A program made the translations under genes and the position numbers. A stretch of DNA of 64,000 nt from Bacillota bacterium. GTDB taxonomy: Bacteria; Bacillota; Clostridia; Lachnospirales; Lachnospiraceae. Shown here in pieces: positions 43,680-53,770 of this stretch. The notes under the pieces were generated by a model. That model worked only from the letters and a program-made list of their open reading frames with translations. It searched no databases and was not told the origin of the DNA. The stretch's first letter is position 1. Every line of letters begins with the position of its first letter. Location: contig JAEZMV010000021.1 in assembly GCA_023414875.1 (NCBI GenBank), positions 124,001 to 188,000 of the forward strand, read 5' to 3'.

Positions 43680-46094
43680 TTATTTCACAACAATATTGAA
43701 TATTCTACCGGGAACATAGATTGCCTTCACAACTGTTTTTCCGTTAATTGCAGCCTGAATGGTATCTAAGCTCATAGCCATTGCTTCCACATTCTCCTGC
43801 TTTTCATCAAGAGCGATAGAAAGGTTTGCCTTTACCTTACCATTGATTTGAACAGCAATCTCAACCGTATTTTCAATCGTCTTCTGCTCATCATAGATCG
43901 GCCATTTCTCCTGATAAATTCTTCCCTGCTCACCTAACAGCTGCCATAACTCTTCTGTCATATGAGGTGCTACCGGATTTAAAAGCACCAGTAAGGTCTT
44001 GAATTCTCCTTTGGTTACAGAACCGATTCGATAGAATTCATTTACCAGTGACATCATAGCTGCAATTGCGGTATTAAACTTCATGCTCTCGTAATCAAGT
44101 GTAACCTTTTTAATCGTCTGATGCAGCTTTGTCTCAAGATTTGAGGAATAGCCTTCCTCCTGGGATACCATCTCTTTTAGCTTCCATACACGATCCAGGA
44201 AGCGGCGACAGCCCTTTACACCTTCATTTGACCAGGCTGCGCTTAAGTCAAAGGCTCCGATAAACATTTCATAGGTACGAAGGGTATCCGCACCATATTC
44301 GCCAACGATCTCATCCGGATTAACAACATTGCCTCTGGATTTTGACATCTTTTCATTGTTCTCACCAAGAATCATACCGTGTGAGGTTCTCTTCTTATAT
44401 GGCTCCGGAGTATTAACCACGCCCTGATCATAAAGGAATTTATGCCAGAAACGGGAGTATAATAAGTGCAGGGTTGTATGCTCCATACCGCCATTATACC
44501 AGTCTACCGGAAGCCAGTAATCCAATTCCTCTTTACTACCGAGGGCTTCGTTGTTATGAGGATCAATGTATCTTAAATAATACCAGGAAGATCCTGCCCA
44601 CTGAGGCATGGTATCTGTTTCCCTGAGTGCTTTGCCTCCACAATGAGGACAGGTGGTTTCCACCCAATCCGTCATCGCTGCAAGCGGAGATTCCCCGTTA
44701 TCGGTCGGTTCATAGCTTTCCACCTCGGGCAGCATCAATGGTAATTCACTTTCCGGAATCGGAACATAACCGCAGCTTTCACAATATACCAACGGAATAG
44801 GCTCACCCCAATATCTCTGACGGGAGAATACCCAGTCTCTTAATTTAAAGTTAACCTTTTTTGTACCGATCCCTTGTTCGCCTAACCAGTCCAAAATCTT
44901 CTTTTTTGCATCAGCCACTTCAAGGCCATTCAAGAAGTCGGAGTTTACTAACTTCCCGGTAGTTGTGTTCGTAAATGCTGCTTGGTTGACATCACCGCCT
45001 GCTACTACCTCGATAATCGGTAAATTGAATTTCTTTGCAAAATCCCAGTCACGCTCGTCGTGAGCCGGAACAGCCATAATCGCTCCGGTACCATAGGTCA
45101 TAAGAACATAATCAGAAATCCAGATCGGAATTTCTTGCTGGTTCACAGGATTGATGGCTACAAGCCCATCAATCATAACACCGCTCTTTTCCTTAACTAA
45201 TTCAGTTCTTTCAAAATCTGACTTCTTTGATGCCTGCTCTCTATAGTTGATTAATGCTTCATAATTCTTGATCTCATCTTTATACTTATCAATCAGAGGA
45301 TGCTCCGGTGAGATTACCATATAGGTAGCACCGAATAAGGTATCCGGTCTCGTGGTGAAGATTCGTAGGTTCTCATCTTTTCCCGCAATTTTAAAATCAA
45401 CTTCGGCACCAATAGAACGGCCGATCCAGTTCACCTGAGACACCTTAATCTTCTCAATATAATCCACCATATTAAGATCATCAATCAGCTTATCCGCATA
45501 CTCTGTAATCTTTAACATCCACTGGCTCTTAACCTTACGTACAACCTCACTGCCACAGCGTTCGCAAACACCGCCGACTACCTCTTCATTTGCAAGACCA
45601 ACCTTACAGGAGGTACACCAGTTAATCGGCATTTCTGATTTATATGCGAGTCCTTTTTTAAATAACTGCAGGAAAATCCATTGAGTCCATTTATAATAAT
45701 TCGGATCTGTAGTATTGATCTCACGATCCCAATCAAAGGAATAGCCAAGGGATTTCAGCTGTTCGGTAAAATGCTCTATATTCTTCTTGGTTACTATCTT
45801 AGGATGGATATGATTTTTAATCGCATAATTCTCGGTAGGCAGTCCAAATGCATCCCAGCCCATCGGATATAATACGTTATAGCCCTCCAGCCTTCTTTTT
45901 CTAGCTATAATATCAAGTGCCGTATATGGTCTCGGGTGTCCAACATGCAAGCCTTGTCCTGATGGATACGGAAATTCAACTAAGGCATAGAACTTTGGTT
46001 TTGACTTATCTGAGCCGACCTTAAAGGCCTGCTCCTTCTCCCATATCTCCTGCCATTTCTTTTCAATCTCATTCGGTGTGTAATACTCACTCAT
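43680..46094 (-). CDS. leuS: Leucyl-tRNA synthetase
   Basis: 804 residues, the usual bacterial length. Class I signatures: the HIGH-type motif in [12 protein letters not shown] near residue 50 and KMSKS in [12 protein letters not shown]. The editing (CP1) domain ([29 protein letters not shown]) and a zinc-type [10 protein letters not shown] module are also visible. Charges tRNA-Leu in the cytoplasm. Controlled by the T-box leader upstream. Ribosome site AGGAGG 9 nt before ATG. Confidence 0.97.
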   Translation of the reverse strand: MSEYYTPNEIEKKWQEIWEKEQAFKVGSDKSKPKFYALVEFPYPSGQGLHVGHPRPYTALDIIARKRRLEGYNVLYPMGWDAFGLPTENYAIKNHIHPKIVTKKNIEHFTEQLKSLGYSFDWDREINTTDPNYYKWTQWIFLQLFKKGLAYKSEMPINWCTSCKVGLANEEVVGGVCERCGSEVVRKVKSQWMLKITEYADKLIDDLNMVDYIEKIKVSQVNWIGRSIGAEVDFKIAGKDENLRIFTTRPDTLFGATYMVISPEHPLIDKYKDEIKNYEALINYREQASKKSDFERTELVKEKSGVMIDGLVAINPVNQQEIPIWISDYVLMTYGTGAIMAVPAHDERDWDFAKKFNLPIIEVVAGGDVNQAAFTNTTTGKLVNSDFLNGLEVADAKKKILDWLGEQGIGTKKVNFKLRDWVFSRQRYWGEPIPLVYCESCGYVPIPESELPLMLPEVESYEPTDNGESPLAAMTDWVETTCPHCGGKALRETDTMPQWAGSSWYYLRYIDPHNNEALGSKEELDYWLPVDWYNGGMEHTTLHLLYSRFWHKFLYDQGVVNTPEPYKKRTSHGMILGENNEKMSKSRGNVVNPDEIVGEYGADTLRTYEMFIGAFDLSAAWSNEGVKGCRRFLDRVWKLKEMVSQEEGYSSNLETKLHQTIKKVTLDYESMKFNTAIAAMMSLVNEFYRIGSVTKGEFKTLLVLLNPVAPHMTEELWQLLGEQGRIYQEKWPIYDEQKTIENTVEIAVQINGKVKANLSIALDEKQENVEAMAMSLDTIQAAINGKTVVKAIYVPGRIFNIVVK

Positions 46095-46231
46095 TTCCTA
46101 TCTTCCTCCTTATGTTAGGATAAACTATTGGTAATTTTGAATTTCATAATCTTAACTATTTTCAATACTAAAAATTCAGTAAACTTAAAGGTATTGCAAA
46201 TGCCTATTGGATCAAATATTGCTTAAGAATC

Positions 46232-46490
46232 AAAAAGCCCCTCCATCTCTTATTATCTAGAGACGAAGAGGTTCTAATCATATTAGAACTGCAATCCGCG
46301 GTACCACTCTAGTCCATCAGACTGTTCTCACAGTATCATGTACTCATTCAATCTGTAACGGGATCTCCCGCTCTGCCTACTTTATTTCAGTCAGAGGGCT
46401 CCAAGGCGAGTTCAAAGTCCTTATCTGTCACTTTCCACCCCCAGTGACTCTCTGTAAGACAGGCTACTTCTACTACTCCTTATCAAGGCC
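46232..46490 (-). promoter_or_regulatory. T-box leader of leuS, leucine type
   Basis: On the minus strand the T-box sequence GAGTGGTACCGCGG (46309-46296) is exact. It is followed by a terminator hairpin (CCTC..TCTCT / AGAGA..GAGG, with a final T run at 46236-46232). In stem I the sequence GAACTCGCC provides the specifier CTC (46410-46408), a leucine codon. Uncharged tRNA-Leu would stabilise the antiterminator and switch leuS on. The leader begins near 46490 and ends about 137 bp before leuS. Confidence 0.93.
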
Positions 46491-46526
46491 ATAATTATAT
46501 ATGAAATTATTATCAAATTACATTTA

Positions 46527-46554
46527 ATTCTATCATTTCTTATATTCTTGTCAA
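46527..46554 (-). promoter_or_regulatory. Promoter of the leuS T-box leader
   Basis: On the minus strand TTGACA (46554-46549), 16 bp, TAGAAT (46532-46527). From here to 46842 the DNA is very A/T-rich, with no gene and no other signal that I can support. Confidence 0.6.
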
Positions 46555-46842
46555 GTATAAAATATTTAATCAGTCTCTTGATATGAGATTATCTGATTTT
46601 TGTAACATAATAATCCCGGAAATATCTTAATTAGTTTAGATTTATCTATAATTACTTTATCTTTAAAAATAATAAAAAGAATTACTTAAAATGATGCTTA
46701 TAAATGCTTAAATATATACATGAATACTTAAAATTCAAAATTCTTAAATTCTAAAATATTAAAATATATTTACTTGACTCTTACGCTACGTAACCTAATA
46801 CAATGATTTTACAAAATTTCATTATGAAAGAGGAGGATTTCT

Positions 46843-47838
46843 ATGAAATGTTATTTAGTAACAGGCGGGGCCGGGTTTATCGGATCCAATTATATTCATT
46901 TTTTGATGAGAAAGTATGGCAACCGTATCCGAATTATTAATTTAGATGCCTTAACCTACTGTGCAAGTCGTGAATACGTACGTGAATACGAAGGTAGAAG
47001 TAATTATGAATTTATCGAGGGTAACGTCTGTGACGAAGAGCTAATAGCGAAAGTATTCAGAGAAAATGACATTGACTACGTCGTTCATTTCGCTGCTCAG
47101 ACGCATGTGGACCGGAGTATCGAATCTGCTAAGGAGTTTGCCGAGACGAATGTTCTGGGAACCGTAAACCTTCTACACGCCGTATTAAATGCCTGGACTG
47201 AAGAAGATTATAGCCTAAAACGATTTCTGTATGTATCTACCGATGAGGTATACGGCGAATTACTTGCGGATGGATATTTTACGGAAGAATCCCCACTTTA
47301 CCCGCGAAACCCTTACTCTGCCAGCAAAGCCGGAGGCGATATGATGGCTCGGGCCTTTTATGAAACTTATAACCTTCCGGTACTGGTAAGTAGATGTTCC
47401 AATAACTTTGGTCCATACCAGTATGAAGAGAAGCTGATACCTCTTTGTATAAAATGTTGTCTGACCGGCAAGGAAATACCTTTATACGGCGATGGCCAAA
47501 ACATCCGAGACTGGCTCTATGTTAAAGATCATTGCAGGGCAATTGATCAAATTCTAAGTCATGGGAGACCCGGACAAATCTATAATATTGGAGCAAATAA
47601 TGAACTTACTAACCTTGACCTGGTGAATAGTATACGACGCATCCTTACCGAAGATTTTCGGATTCAGGCTCCTCCTATTCGCTTTGTAAAAGACAGGAAA
47701 GGTCATGACAGAAGGTATGCTATTTGTAAGGATAAAATAAAGAGGGAGCTAGGATGGAACGTAGATACTACATTTGAAGATGGAATTCATCAGACAATAA
47801 GCTGGTATATCAAGCATTTCGATTCTATACTGAGCTAA
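46843..47838 (+). CDS. dTDP-glucose 4,6-dehydratase (RmlB-like)
   Basis: 331 residues. Extended short-chain dehydrogenase: NAD loop GGAGFIGSNY at residues 7-16, HFAAQTHVDRSIE, catalytic STDEVYG (Thr, Asp, Glu) and YSASKAGGD (Tyr, Lys), and substrate-binding RCSNNFGPYQ. Converts dTDP-glucose to dTDP-4-keto-6-deoxyglucose for rhamnose or other deoxysugars. The other rml genes are absent from the window, so this is a stand-alone copy. Strong ribosome site GAGGAGG. Confidence 0.9.
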   Translation: MKCYLVTGGAGFIGSNYIHFLMRKYGNRIRIINLDALTYCASREYVREYEGRSNYEFIEGNVCDEELIAKVFRENDIDYVVHFAAQTHVDRSIESAKEFAETNVLGTVNLLHAVLNAWTEEDYSLKRFLYVSTDEVYGELLADGYFTEESPLYPRNPYSASKAGGDMMARAFYETYNLPVLVSRCSNNFGPYQYEEKLIPLCIKCCLTGKEIPLYGDGQNIRDWLYVKDHCRAIDQILSHGRPGQIYNIGANNELTNLDLVNSIRRILTEDFRIQAPPIRFVKDRKGHDRRYAICKDKIKRELGWNVDTTFEDGIHQTISWYIKHFDSILS

Positions 47839-48047
47839 AGCAGAAGGAAGTCTACTTACATTTAACAAATCCCATTGTGAATAATACTAAAAAAGCCGAC
47901 TCGGGTCACGGTTTTGACCAATCAGAAAAATTCAATCTATATAAGGATAATGGTTTTTACTTACATATTCTCATAAGTCTAATTAATGATAGTAATTGAC
48001 ATTACATTTAAAAAAAGGAATAATGAGGGAGAAGGGAGAGTGGCATT

Positions 48048-49250
48048 ATGGATGAGAAAAACAGCTATACCACCGGAGAATTTGCTAAAAGAGCTAATGT
48101 TTCCGTAAGATCCATAAGGTATTATGATAGTAAAGGCTTATTAAAACCAGCAATAATTAAAGATTCTGGATATCGCTACTATACGGATCATGATTTTGCA
48201 AAGCTTCAGAGAATCATCGTACTGAAAAAGCTAGGTTTCTCACTGGAGGAAATCGCTGACATCTCCCAAAATGACAAGGATTCCTTATTCCTTAAGGATT
48301 CTCTGGACCTCCAGCGAAGGCTTATTCAGGATAAAATCTTGGAGCTAAAGCAAATTGAGCAGATAATTATAGAAACCACCACCTTAATTTCCGAAAAAAC
48401 AGAGCCTGAATGGAATAAAATGATAGGCCTGATCCATCTCCTGAATATGAAGGACTCCCTTGTAAAACAATATAAGAGCTCAAAGAATATCGAAATTCGT
48501 ATTAGCTTACATAGTAAATACTCATTAAATCCTCAAGGATGGTTTCCATGGATTTTTGAACACCTTCATTTATACGAAAATATGAATATACTTGAAGTGG
48601 GCTGTGGAAATGGGCAGCTATGGAAGGATAATCTTGATAAGCTGCCAATGAACTCAAAGATTACGCTATCCGATATCTCCTCCGGTATGTTAAGAAACGC
48701 CAAAAATCAATTAAAAGGGAGAGATGAAGCTTTTGATTACGTCTGCTTTGATCTTCAGGAGATTCCCTACGAGAGTGAGCGCTTTGATCTGGTAATCGCT
48801 AACCATGTTTTATTCTATGCCAAGGATCGTGAAAAGGCTTTACGGGAACTTCATCGTGTATTAAAAAAGGGAGGTATGTTCTGCTGCAGCACATATAGGA
48901 TAAAGCACCTGAAGGAAATTGAGCTTCTTGCGAAAGAATATAATGATAGCATCGCTTTATCAGAGGTCAAGCTTTATGACATCTTTGGTTTAGATAATGC
49001 TTATGAGGAATTATCCGCTTTATTTACTAACGTGGACAAGCATATCTATGTAGATAGCCTACTGGTTACCGAGGTACAGCCTCTGGCAGAATATATCTAT
49101 TCCTGCCATGGTAATCAGATGGAATACCTTAGCAGCTGTAAGGATAAGTTTGAGCAATTTATCAAGAGTAAAATCGGCAAAAGAGGACTACATATAACGA
49201 AGGATGCCGGGATACTTCTTGGGATTAAAGAAATTGAATATACAAAATAA
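48048..49250 (+). CDS. MerR regulator fused to a SAM methyltransferase
   Basis: 400 residues. Residues 6-75 are a MerR winged helix (YTTGEFAKRANVSVRSIRYY, DSGYRYYTDHDFAKLQRI), followed by the coiled-coil dimerisation helix to about 125. Residues about 180-300 are a class I methyltransferase: motif I ILEVGCGNGQLW, ITLSDISSGML and the motif-IV-like FDLVIANHVLFYAKDR. About 85 residues of unknown fold end the protein. One chain thus has a DNA-binding and a SAM-binding domain; the latter may act as sensor or enzyme. Monocistronic, with promoter TTGACA-17-AATAAT upstream and a terminator after it. Confidence 0.88.
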   Translation: MDEKNSYTTGEFAKRANVSVRSIRYYDSKGLLKPAIIKDSGYRYYTDHDFAKLQRIIVLKKLGFSLEEIADISQNDKDSLFLKDSLDLQRRLIQDKILELKQIEQIIIETTTLISEKTEPEWNKMIGLIHLLNMKDSLVKQYKSSKNIEIRISLHSKYSLNPQGWFPWIFEHLHLYENMNILEVGCGNGQLWKDNLDKLPMNSKITLSDISSGMLRNAKNQLKGRDEAFDYVCFDLQEIPYESERFDLVIANHVLFYAKDREKALRELHRVLKKGGMFCCSTYRIKHLKEIELLAKEYNDSIALSEVKLYDIFGLDNAYEELSALFTNVDKHIYVDSLLVTEVQPLAEYIYSCHGNQMEYLSSCKDKFEQFIKSKIGKRGLHITKDAGILLGIKEIEYTK

Positions 49251-49270
49251 AATCCAATTATAAATTCATA

Positions 49271-49308
49271 GAACCTCCGTAGGTAAACGCTGATACTTAC
49301 GGAGGTTC
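49271..49308. terminator. Terminator between convergent genes
   Basis: Perfect 11-bp stem GAACCTCCGTA / TACGGAGGTTC with a 16-nt loop, 21 bp after the MerR fusion stop. Confidence 0.75.
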
Positions 49309-49376
49309 CTGTTACTTTATATAACATCACGATTCCTAGTGAAACATAGTTTAATTATTCTATCCTCTTTATCATC

Positions 49377-50216
49377 CTAACGAAAATCCTTCACATTATA
49401 CTCCACATTCTTGATCCGAAATCTGATATAGGAGAAATCCCCCTCCGGAAGGCTCCAGACAGCCTCCCCATAAGTAGGTAGCATATATCCGTTGATGTTT
49501 TGATAATCGGATATCGGCGTTGACCAACGATAGGATTCAAAGGTTTTACCTGTCTCTGATAGGAATCTGTCATCCGATACAAAATTCGTTAACTGACCCT
49601 CCTCATTGAAATATAGAGTTGCGGTGATTGTGTATGCTTGATTACGAAATTTGGCCTTTACCGTATAGTCATCGATCAGCTCCCACTGAATACGTTTGTC
49701 TATCAGAGTCGCCGGGGCAAGTAAGCACATATCGTTAAATACCGTAACGGTCTCACTCTGATTCATTTTTTCTCCTTCGCCGTTAACCACCGGAATTAAT
49801 CCGGCTATTTTTATTTTCATTCGAGCAGTTGAGCCCTTATAGGCATGCAATCCGATCACAGGCAGGCCAAACATTTTTGCAGTCATAAAAAACAGGCGGG
49901 TCGTAATATCAGTAAAGCTGTATTGTTGTACCTGAACCTTCATCCAGTCTCTGGTTCTATCTGCTTTCATGCCACCGTCAAATTTCACCAGGTAATTATG
50001 AACCTTCTCTTTTCCTAGGACTCCGACATATCTCAGGTACTTTTGAATCGGCCCCGGTAAATGAGCAAGATCCTCTTGGGTTATGACTGAAGTCCCCTGT
50101 CTACCCGTAAGTTCTACACCTTTTACAGCTTCAGATTGGTATTGCCGCCATAGATGGCCTGAGCAAAATACCAGAAATAAAAGGATGACTAAAATTCCCC
50201 CAATAATCCATACCAT
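49377..50216 (-). CDS. Membrane-anchored protein, DUF6544-like
   Basis: 279 residues from ATG 50216 (AAGGAG 12 nt upstream; the open frame begins at a TTG). One N-terminal membrane segment (about residues 3-22), then a beta-rich domain. The order LPGPIQKYLRYVGVLGKEKV, IAGLIPVVNGEGEKMNQSE and FNEEGQLTNFVSDDRF matches what I remember of the DUF6544/DUF6920 group, extracytoplasmic proteins of unknown role. Naming the DUF is from memory and should be treated as tentative. Confidence 0.6.
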   Translation of the reverse strand: MVWIIGGILVILLFLVFCSGHLWRQYQSEAVKGVELTGRQGTSVITQEDLAHLPGPIQKYLRYVGVLGKEKVHNYLVKFDGGMKADRTRDWMKVQVQQYSFTDITTRLFFMTAKMFGLPVIGLHAYKGSTARMKIKIAGLIPVVNGEGEKMNQSETVTVFNDMCLLAPATLIDKRIQWELIDDYTVKAKFRNQAYTITATLYFNEEGQLTNFVSDDRFLSETGKTFESYRWSTPISDYQNINGYMLPTYGEAVWSLPEGDFSYIRFRIKNVEYNVKDFR

Positions 50217-50507
50217 ATGTCCTATTTTCTCCTTCAATTCTCTTATATTCTAATCGTTTTATTGATTGCTATCCGTTGAAGGTCTTCTATATTCCAATCC
50301 CTTCTTGGCTCTCATTATATCTATATTACACAAAGTATAATTTGTCAAGATTCATTCCCAGATTCTGCAAAAAAATACAAATGTAAAAGCCGCAATACAG
50401 TCGACGTTTCTATGATCTTATACTCTCTGTAACGAATTATGTAGAAGAACATAAAATAATATCGATTAATAAAGCTTTCCTTATAGCCAAGAAATCAGGT
50501 GACTTAC

Positions 50508-50738
50508 ATGAGAAAAAAATCAAAAGGAAGATTTACCAAGGTCATACTGGTGATAATGTTTATATATCTAGTTCTATTTACCTTTGCATGCTTATTCATC
50601 ACTTATAAAACCGGTAACGAACCCAATACACTGATAATGTGTGTCTTCACCTTCTGTGGAGTCGAAGGCGGGTTATCCGCATGGATTAAAACAACAAAAG
50701 TCAGGAAAAAGGAACCCAACGAGACAAAAGAGATATAA
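50508..50738 (+). CDS. Small two-helix membrane protein
   Basis: 76 residues from ATG 50508, with AGGTGA 6 nt upstream (the frame opens at a GTG 9 bases earlier). A basic N-terminus MRKKSKGRFTK, a membrane helix (about 11-31), the loop YKTGNEPNT, a second helix (about 42-60) and a basic tail. The YKTGNEP loop and the size recall small holin-like proteins of Firmicute phages, but no other phage gene is near. Function unknown. Confidence 0.6.
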   Translation: MRKKSKGRFTKVILVIMFIYLVLFTFACLFITYKTGNEPNTLIMCVFTFCGVEGGLSAWIKTTKVRKKEPNETKEI

Positions 50739-50739
50739 T

Positions 50740-50783
50740 AATTAGGGGCATTTGCAAGTTTTTGCAATACCCCTAATTTTTAT
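50740..50783 (+). terminator. Intrinsic terminator
   Basis: AATTAGGGG / CCCCTAATT with inner TTGCAA / TTGCAA, then TTTTTATTT. It starts right at the end of the small membrane protein gene and also faces pdaA. Confidence 0.85.
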
Positions 50784-50812
50784 TTACTATTTTATCAGAT
50801 TGTCATTCCTTA

Positions 50813-51616
50813 TTATTGAATTAAGTCCTCCAGGGTTTCAAAGGTATAACCCATCTCCTCCCATTTTGTCAGAAGCTCATCCAGGATTTCCGAATTAGTT
50901 TTCGAAGTACTGTGTAAAAGAACAATTGCTCCCGGATGAATTCTACCCAGCAGTTTTTTGAAGGCATCTTCCTTCGTCGGCTGATTGTCATTTTGCCAGT
51001 CAGCATATGCAAGGCTCCAAAAGAAGGTCTTATACCCTAATTCCTTGGCCATCTTCAAATTATTCTCGCAGTACTTTCCTTGTGGTGGCCGATAATACTT
51101 CTTCATCTCCTGCCCGGTAGCATCCTTAAACACCGCTTCTAAATCCTGCAGTTCCTTACAGAAGTCATCCTTGGAGGCAATGTTAGACATATTGGGATGG
51201 GTAAAGGTATGGTTTGCCACATTATGCCCTTCTTCTACCATTCGTTTTACCAAGTCAGGGTTCCTCACGATATAATTACCTGCCAGAAAAAAAGTTGCCG
51301 AAACCTTATGCTTTTTTAATGCTTCTAGAATTGCCGAGGTATAACCATTTTCATAGCCCGCATCAAAGGTCAGATAGATCACCTTCTTGTTCGTATCTCC
51401 TATATAGTAGGTGTCAAATTGCTTCAATTCCTCTGCTGATGCATTTGCTGTCGGCGGCTGCCCTTCGTTTGAAAAGCCAAGTCCCCAGTTTTCTACTTTT
51501 GATTCCTTAATAGCCTCTTTTCCGTAAGCATTTTCTATTAATGCGATTGTTCCACCCAGTAAAAATGCACCTATAAAAATAAATGCTGTTATTATGATAT
51601 TTTTTATCCGTACCAT
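50813..51616 (-). CDS. pdaA: Polysaccharide deacetylase, PdaA type
   Basis: 267 residues. N-terminal membrane/signal segment (about 7-28), then a NodB domain. Metal and catalytic residues: LTFDAGYENG (the motif Asp), NHTFTHP (two His) and YYRPPQGKY; the PdaA-typical closing stretch IHPGAIVLLHSTSKTNSEIL is present. PdaA removes the N-acetyl group from muramic acid on the way to muramic delta-lactam in spore cortex, which supports a spore-forming host. The entry context WGLGFSNEGQPPTANASAEE is also typical of PdaA. Confidence 0.9.
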   Translation of the reverse strand: MVRIKNIIITAFIFIGAFLLGGTIALIENAYGKEAIKESKVENWGLGFSNEGQPPTANASAEELKQFDTYYIGDTNKKVIYLTFDAGYENGYTSAILEALKKHKVSATFFLAGNYIVRNPDLVKRMVEEGHNVANHTFTHPNMSNIASKDDFCKELQDLEAVFKDATGQEMKKYYRPPQGKYCENNLKMAKELGYKTFFWSLAYADWQNDNQPTKEDAFKKLLGRIHPGAIVLLHSTSKTNSEILDELLTKWEEMGYTFETLEDLIQ

Positions 51617-51759
51617 AACTTACTCCATTTATATTAATTATTAATATATATTTACTGGAGGACTCTGTCATTCCTATCTCGTAACATCTCTTTTATAATA
51701 CGGGTAAATTATGACTATCATATCGATTGCTTGTTAGCCAGAGATGCCTTATGGCCCTA

Positions 51760-51804
51760 CATACTAACGAACCAAGGCCGCTTTTGCCACAAATGCTATG
51801 CTTC
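51760..51804. repeat. Dispersed 40-bp repeat, copy 3
   Basis: Pattern CATACTAACGAACCAAGG, then CCGCTTTTGCCACAAATGCT and ATGCTTC. It matches the copies at 41356 and 41474 and, like them, lies directly 3' of a minus-strand gene (HAD phosphatase, stop at 51807). Confidence 0.55.
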
Positions 51805-51806
51805 TA

Positions 51807-52451
51807 TTATTTGATAAGCACAGGGATTAGATCTGCAACCTTTTCAACGATAAAATCCGCTCCCGATAATTCTTCTCTCACGCCATATCCGTATAATACT
51901 CCAACCGACGCAATCTCATTTTCCTTTGCTCCAATAATATCATGCTTACGATCACCAACCATTATAACTTCTGCTTTATCCACTATCTTATTTTGCTCTA
52001 AAGCGTATCTTATTACATCTTCCTTTTTATTCCTGCTCAAATTCATTTCACTGCCTGCAATAAAGTAAAAATACTGCTCTAGATTAAAGTATTCTAGTAT
52101 CTTTTTTGCATAGACTGTTGGTTTAGATGTAGCCAGGATTATTTTCTTTCCATTTTGCTTCAAGTTCTCCAACATATGTATTATTCCAGAGTATAATTCA
52201 TTCTCATAAATTCCTTTCTCAGAATAATACTCCCGATACTTTTGAATTGCTGTTTCGGTCTCAATGTCACTTAAGTTATAATACTCTTTAAATGATTCAG
52301 TAAGCGGAGGGCCGATAAATTTACATAAAGTATCTGGATTCTCTACACTAATTCCTAAGTACTTCAGAGCATATGCAACCGAATTTGTTATACCCTGTTT
52401 TGAATCCGTAATCGTCCCGTCAAGATCAAATAAAATATACTGGTAACTCAT
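51807..52451 (-). CDS. HAD family phosphatase (phosphoglycolate phosphatase-like)
   Basis: 214 residues. Motif I LFDLDGTITDSKQG (nucleophile Asp9), motif II LATSKP, motif III lysine region, motif IV VMVGDRKHDIIGAKEN. The helical cap (residues about 17-80) is the C1 type of Gph/PpaX proteins. The substrate is unknown, perhaps pyrophosphate or 2-phosphoglycolate. Ribosome site AGGAGGA. Confidence 0.9.
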   Translation of the reverse strand: MSYQYILFDLDGTITDSKQGITNSVAYALKYLGISVENPDTLCKFIGPPLTESFKEYYNLSDIETETAIQKYREYYSEKGIYENELYSGIIHMLENLKQNGKKIILATSKPTVYAKKILEYFNLEQYFYFIAGSEMNLSRNKKEDVIRYALEQNKIVDKAEVIMVGDRKHDIIGAKENEIASVGVLYGYGVREELSGADFIVEKVADLIPVLIK

Positions 52452-52576
52452 TAAAGCTCCTCCTATTTACAATGATAATAGTTACAGTTATAATCATAAC
52501 AAAGACTTATCCATTTGTATAATTGAATATTTTGATAATATTATTTAAATAATTTGATGAGAGGAGTAGACTTTCA

Positions 52577-53461
52577 ATGGAATTTAGGCAACTGAAGACA
52601 TTTTTAAAAATAGTTGACACCAATAGCTTTACCGGCGCTGCTACTGTCCTTGGGTATGCTCAATCAACCGTAACCACTCAGATAAAGGGCTTAGAGGAAG
52701 AGCTAAAGGTTCCCCTTTTCGAAAGAATCGGAAAAAATATATCCCTGACACCGGAAGGGCGGCTTCTCATCCCCTATGCAAGGCAGGTCGTTCAGATAGA
52801 AAGGGCAATTCATAATGATATATCTCCGATTACCGATATTTCAGGCCATATTATTATTGGCGCAGCAGAATCCTTATGTAATCTATTGGTTCCTAAGATT
52901 ATAAAACAATATAAAATGGAATATCCAAAGATTAATATTGAGATTAAATTTGGTAATTCAAATATTTTTCCCGAGCTTCTTAAACGCGGTGAAATCGATC
53001 TTGCATTTTCTATTGGTAAAAAAATTGAAGGCAAAGAATTTATTCCCTTTATCCTAAGGAAAGAGCGAATGTCCCTTCTTGTAAATCCCATGCATCCATT
53101 ATCGCATATAAAGCAAGTAAATATTGAAACAGTGTCTAAATATCCGTTGCTTTTAACATCTCGAAGCTGTGCATACCGCTCTTCTTTGATGCGTATGTTT
53201 GAAGATAAATCTTTACAGATGAATATTGCTCTAGAAACAGGAAACGTTCAGGCTTTGAAGCAGTTTGCCTCAAGCGGGCTCGGGATCACTTTTTTACCTT
53301 TTGTGGCTGTAGAGGATAGTATTGAAAATGGTGATTTAGTTGAACTCGACTGGTCCGGAGATGACTTTGGAATTATTTCAGAAGTAGTTTATCATAAAGA
53401 TAAGTATATATTCCCAGCTATGAATCATTTTTTACAAACTACAGAACAAGTATTGGGGTGA
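52577..53461 (+). CDS. LysR family transcriptional regulator
   Basis: 294 residues. N-terminal HTH (MEFRQLKTFLKIVDTNSFTG, AQSTVTTQIKGLEEEL), then the periplasmic-binding-like effector domain (GAAESLCNLLVPKIIKQY onwards). Divergent from the HAD phosphatase gene across 125 bp, which could be its target. Its last 30 bp overlap the end of a degraded gene on the opposite strand. Confidence 0.93.
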   Translation: MEFRQLKTFLKIVDTNSFTGAATVLGYAQSTVTTQIKGLEEELKVPLFERIGKNISLTPEGRLLIPYARQVVQIERAIHNDISPITDISGHIIIGAAESLCNLLVPKIIKQYKMEYPKINIEIKFGNSNIFPELLKRGEIDLAFSIGKKIEGKEFIPFILRKERMSLLVNPMHPLSHIKQVNIETVSKYPLLLTSRSCAYRSSLMRMFEDKSLQMNIALETGNVQALKQFASSGLGITFLPFVAVEDSIENGDLVELDWSGDDFGIISEVVYHKDKYIFPAMNHFLQTTEQVLG

Positions 53462-53770
53462 CTCTCCAAGGATACAATATTCAGGATCTAATTTCTCAGA
53501 CACATTTTTTAACGCTTCTAAAATAGAATCCCAAGAATAAGATAAACCCCGATCATTATAAGGAGAATAAAAGCATGTCATACTAAAATCCGCTAACTCC
53601 TGTATCCCACCGTTTTCAAGTTCACTTTCCCAATCAGCCTCCAACAAAATACCTGTATATGGGGAAAACACTTTTCTTAAGTGATTATTAATAAACTTAT
53701 ATAGTAGAGTTTTAACCAAAGTGTTAATATCCGAACCGTAAAACGCTATTTTACTTGTGTTGCATCTCTA
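53432..53770 (-). pseudogene. Immunity-like gene with disrupted start and overlapping tail
   Basis: The open frame from about 53765 down to 53432 reads IAFYGSDINTLVKTLLYKF then FSPYTGILLEADWESELENG and DPEYCILGESPQ. It has no ATG of its own. AAAGGAG with ATG, Gln, His, Lys lies just upstream in another frame and would join it after one base is removed. Its end runs 30 bp into lysR. It looks like a cell-surface-toxin immunity or orphan gene damaged at both ends. Family not recognised. Confidence 0.45.

Noticed and set aside
47880..47930. On the minus strand CCGAGTCGGC followed by six T looks like the tail of a Cas9 tracrRNA.
   Set aside because: No cas gene, repeat array or anti-repeat in the window; it is more simply a terminator-like element between rmlB and the MerR fusion gene.
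51727..52068. A 113-codon plus-strand frame near the dispersed repeat.
   Set aside because: It is antisense to the HAD phosphatase gene and starts within the repeat; no family resemblance.
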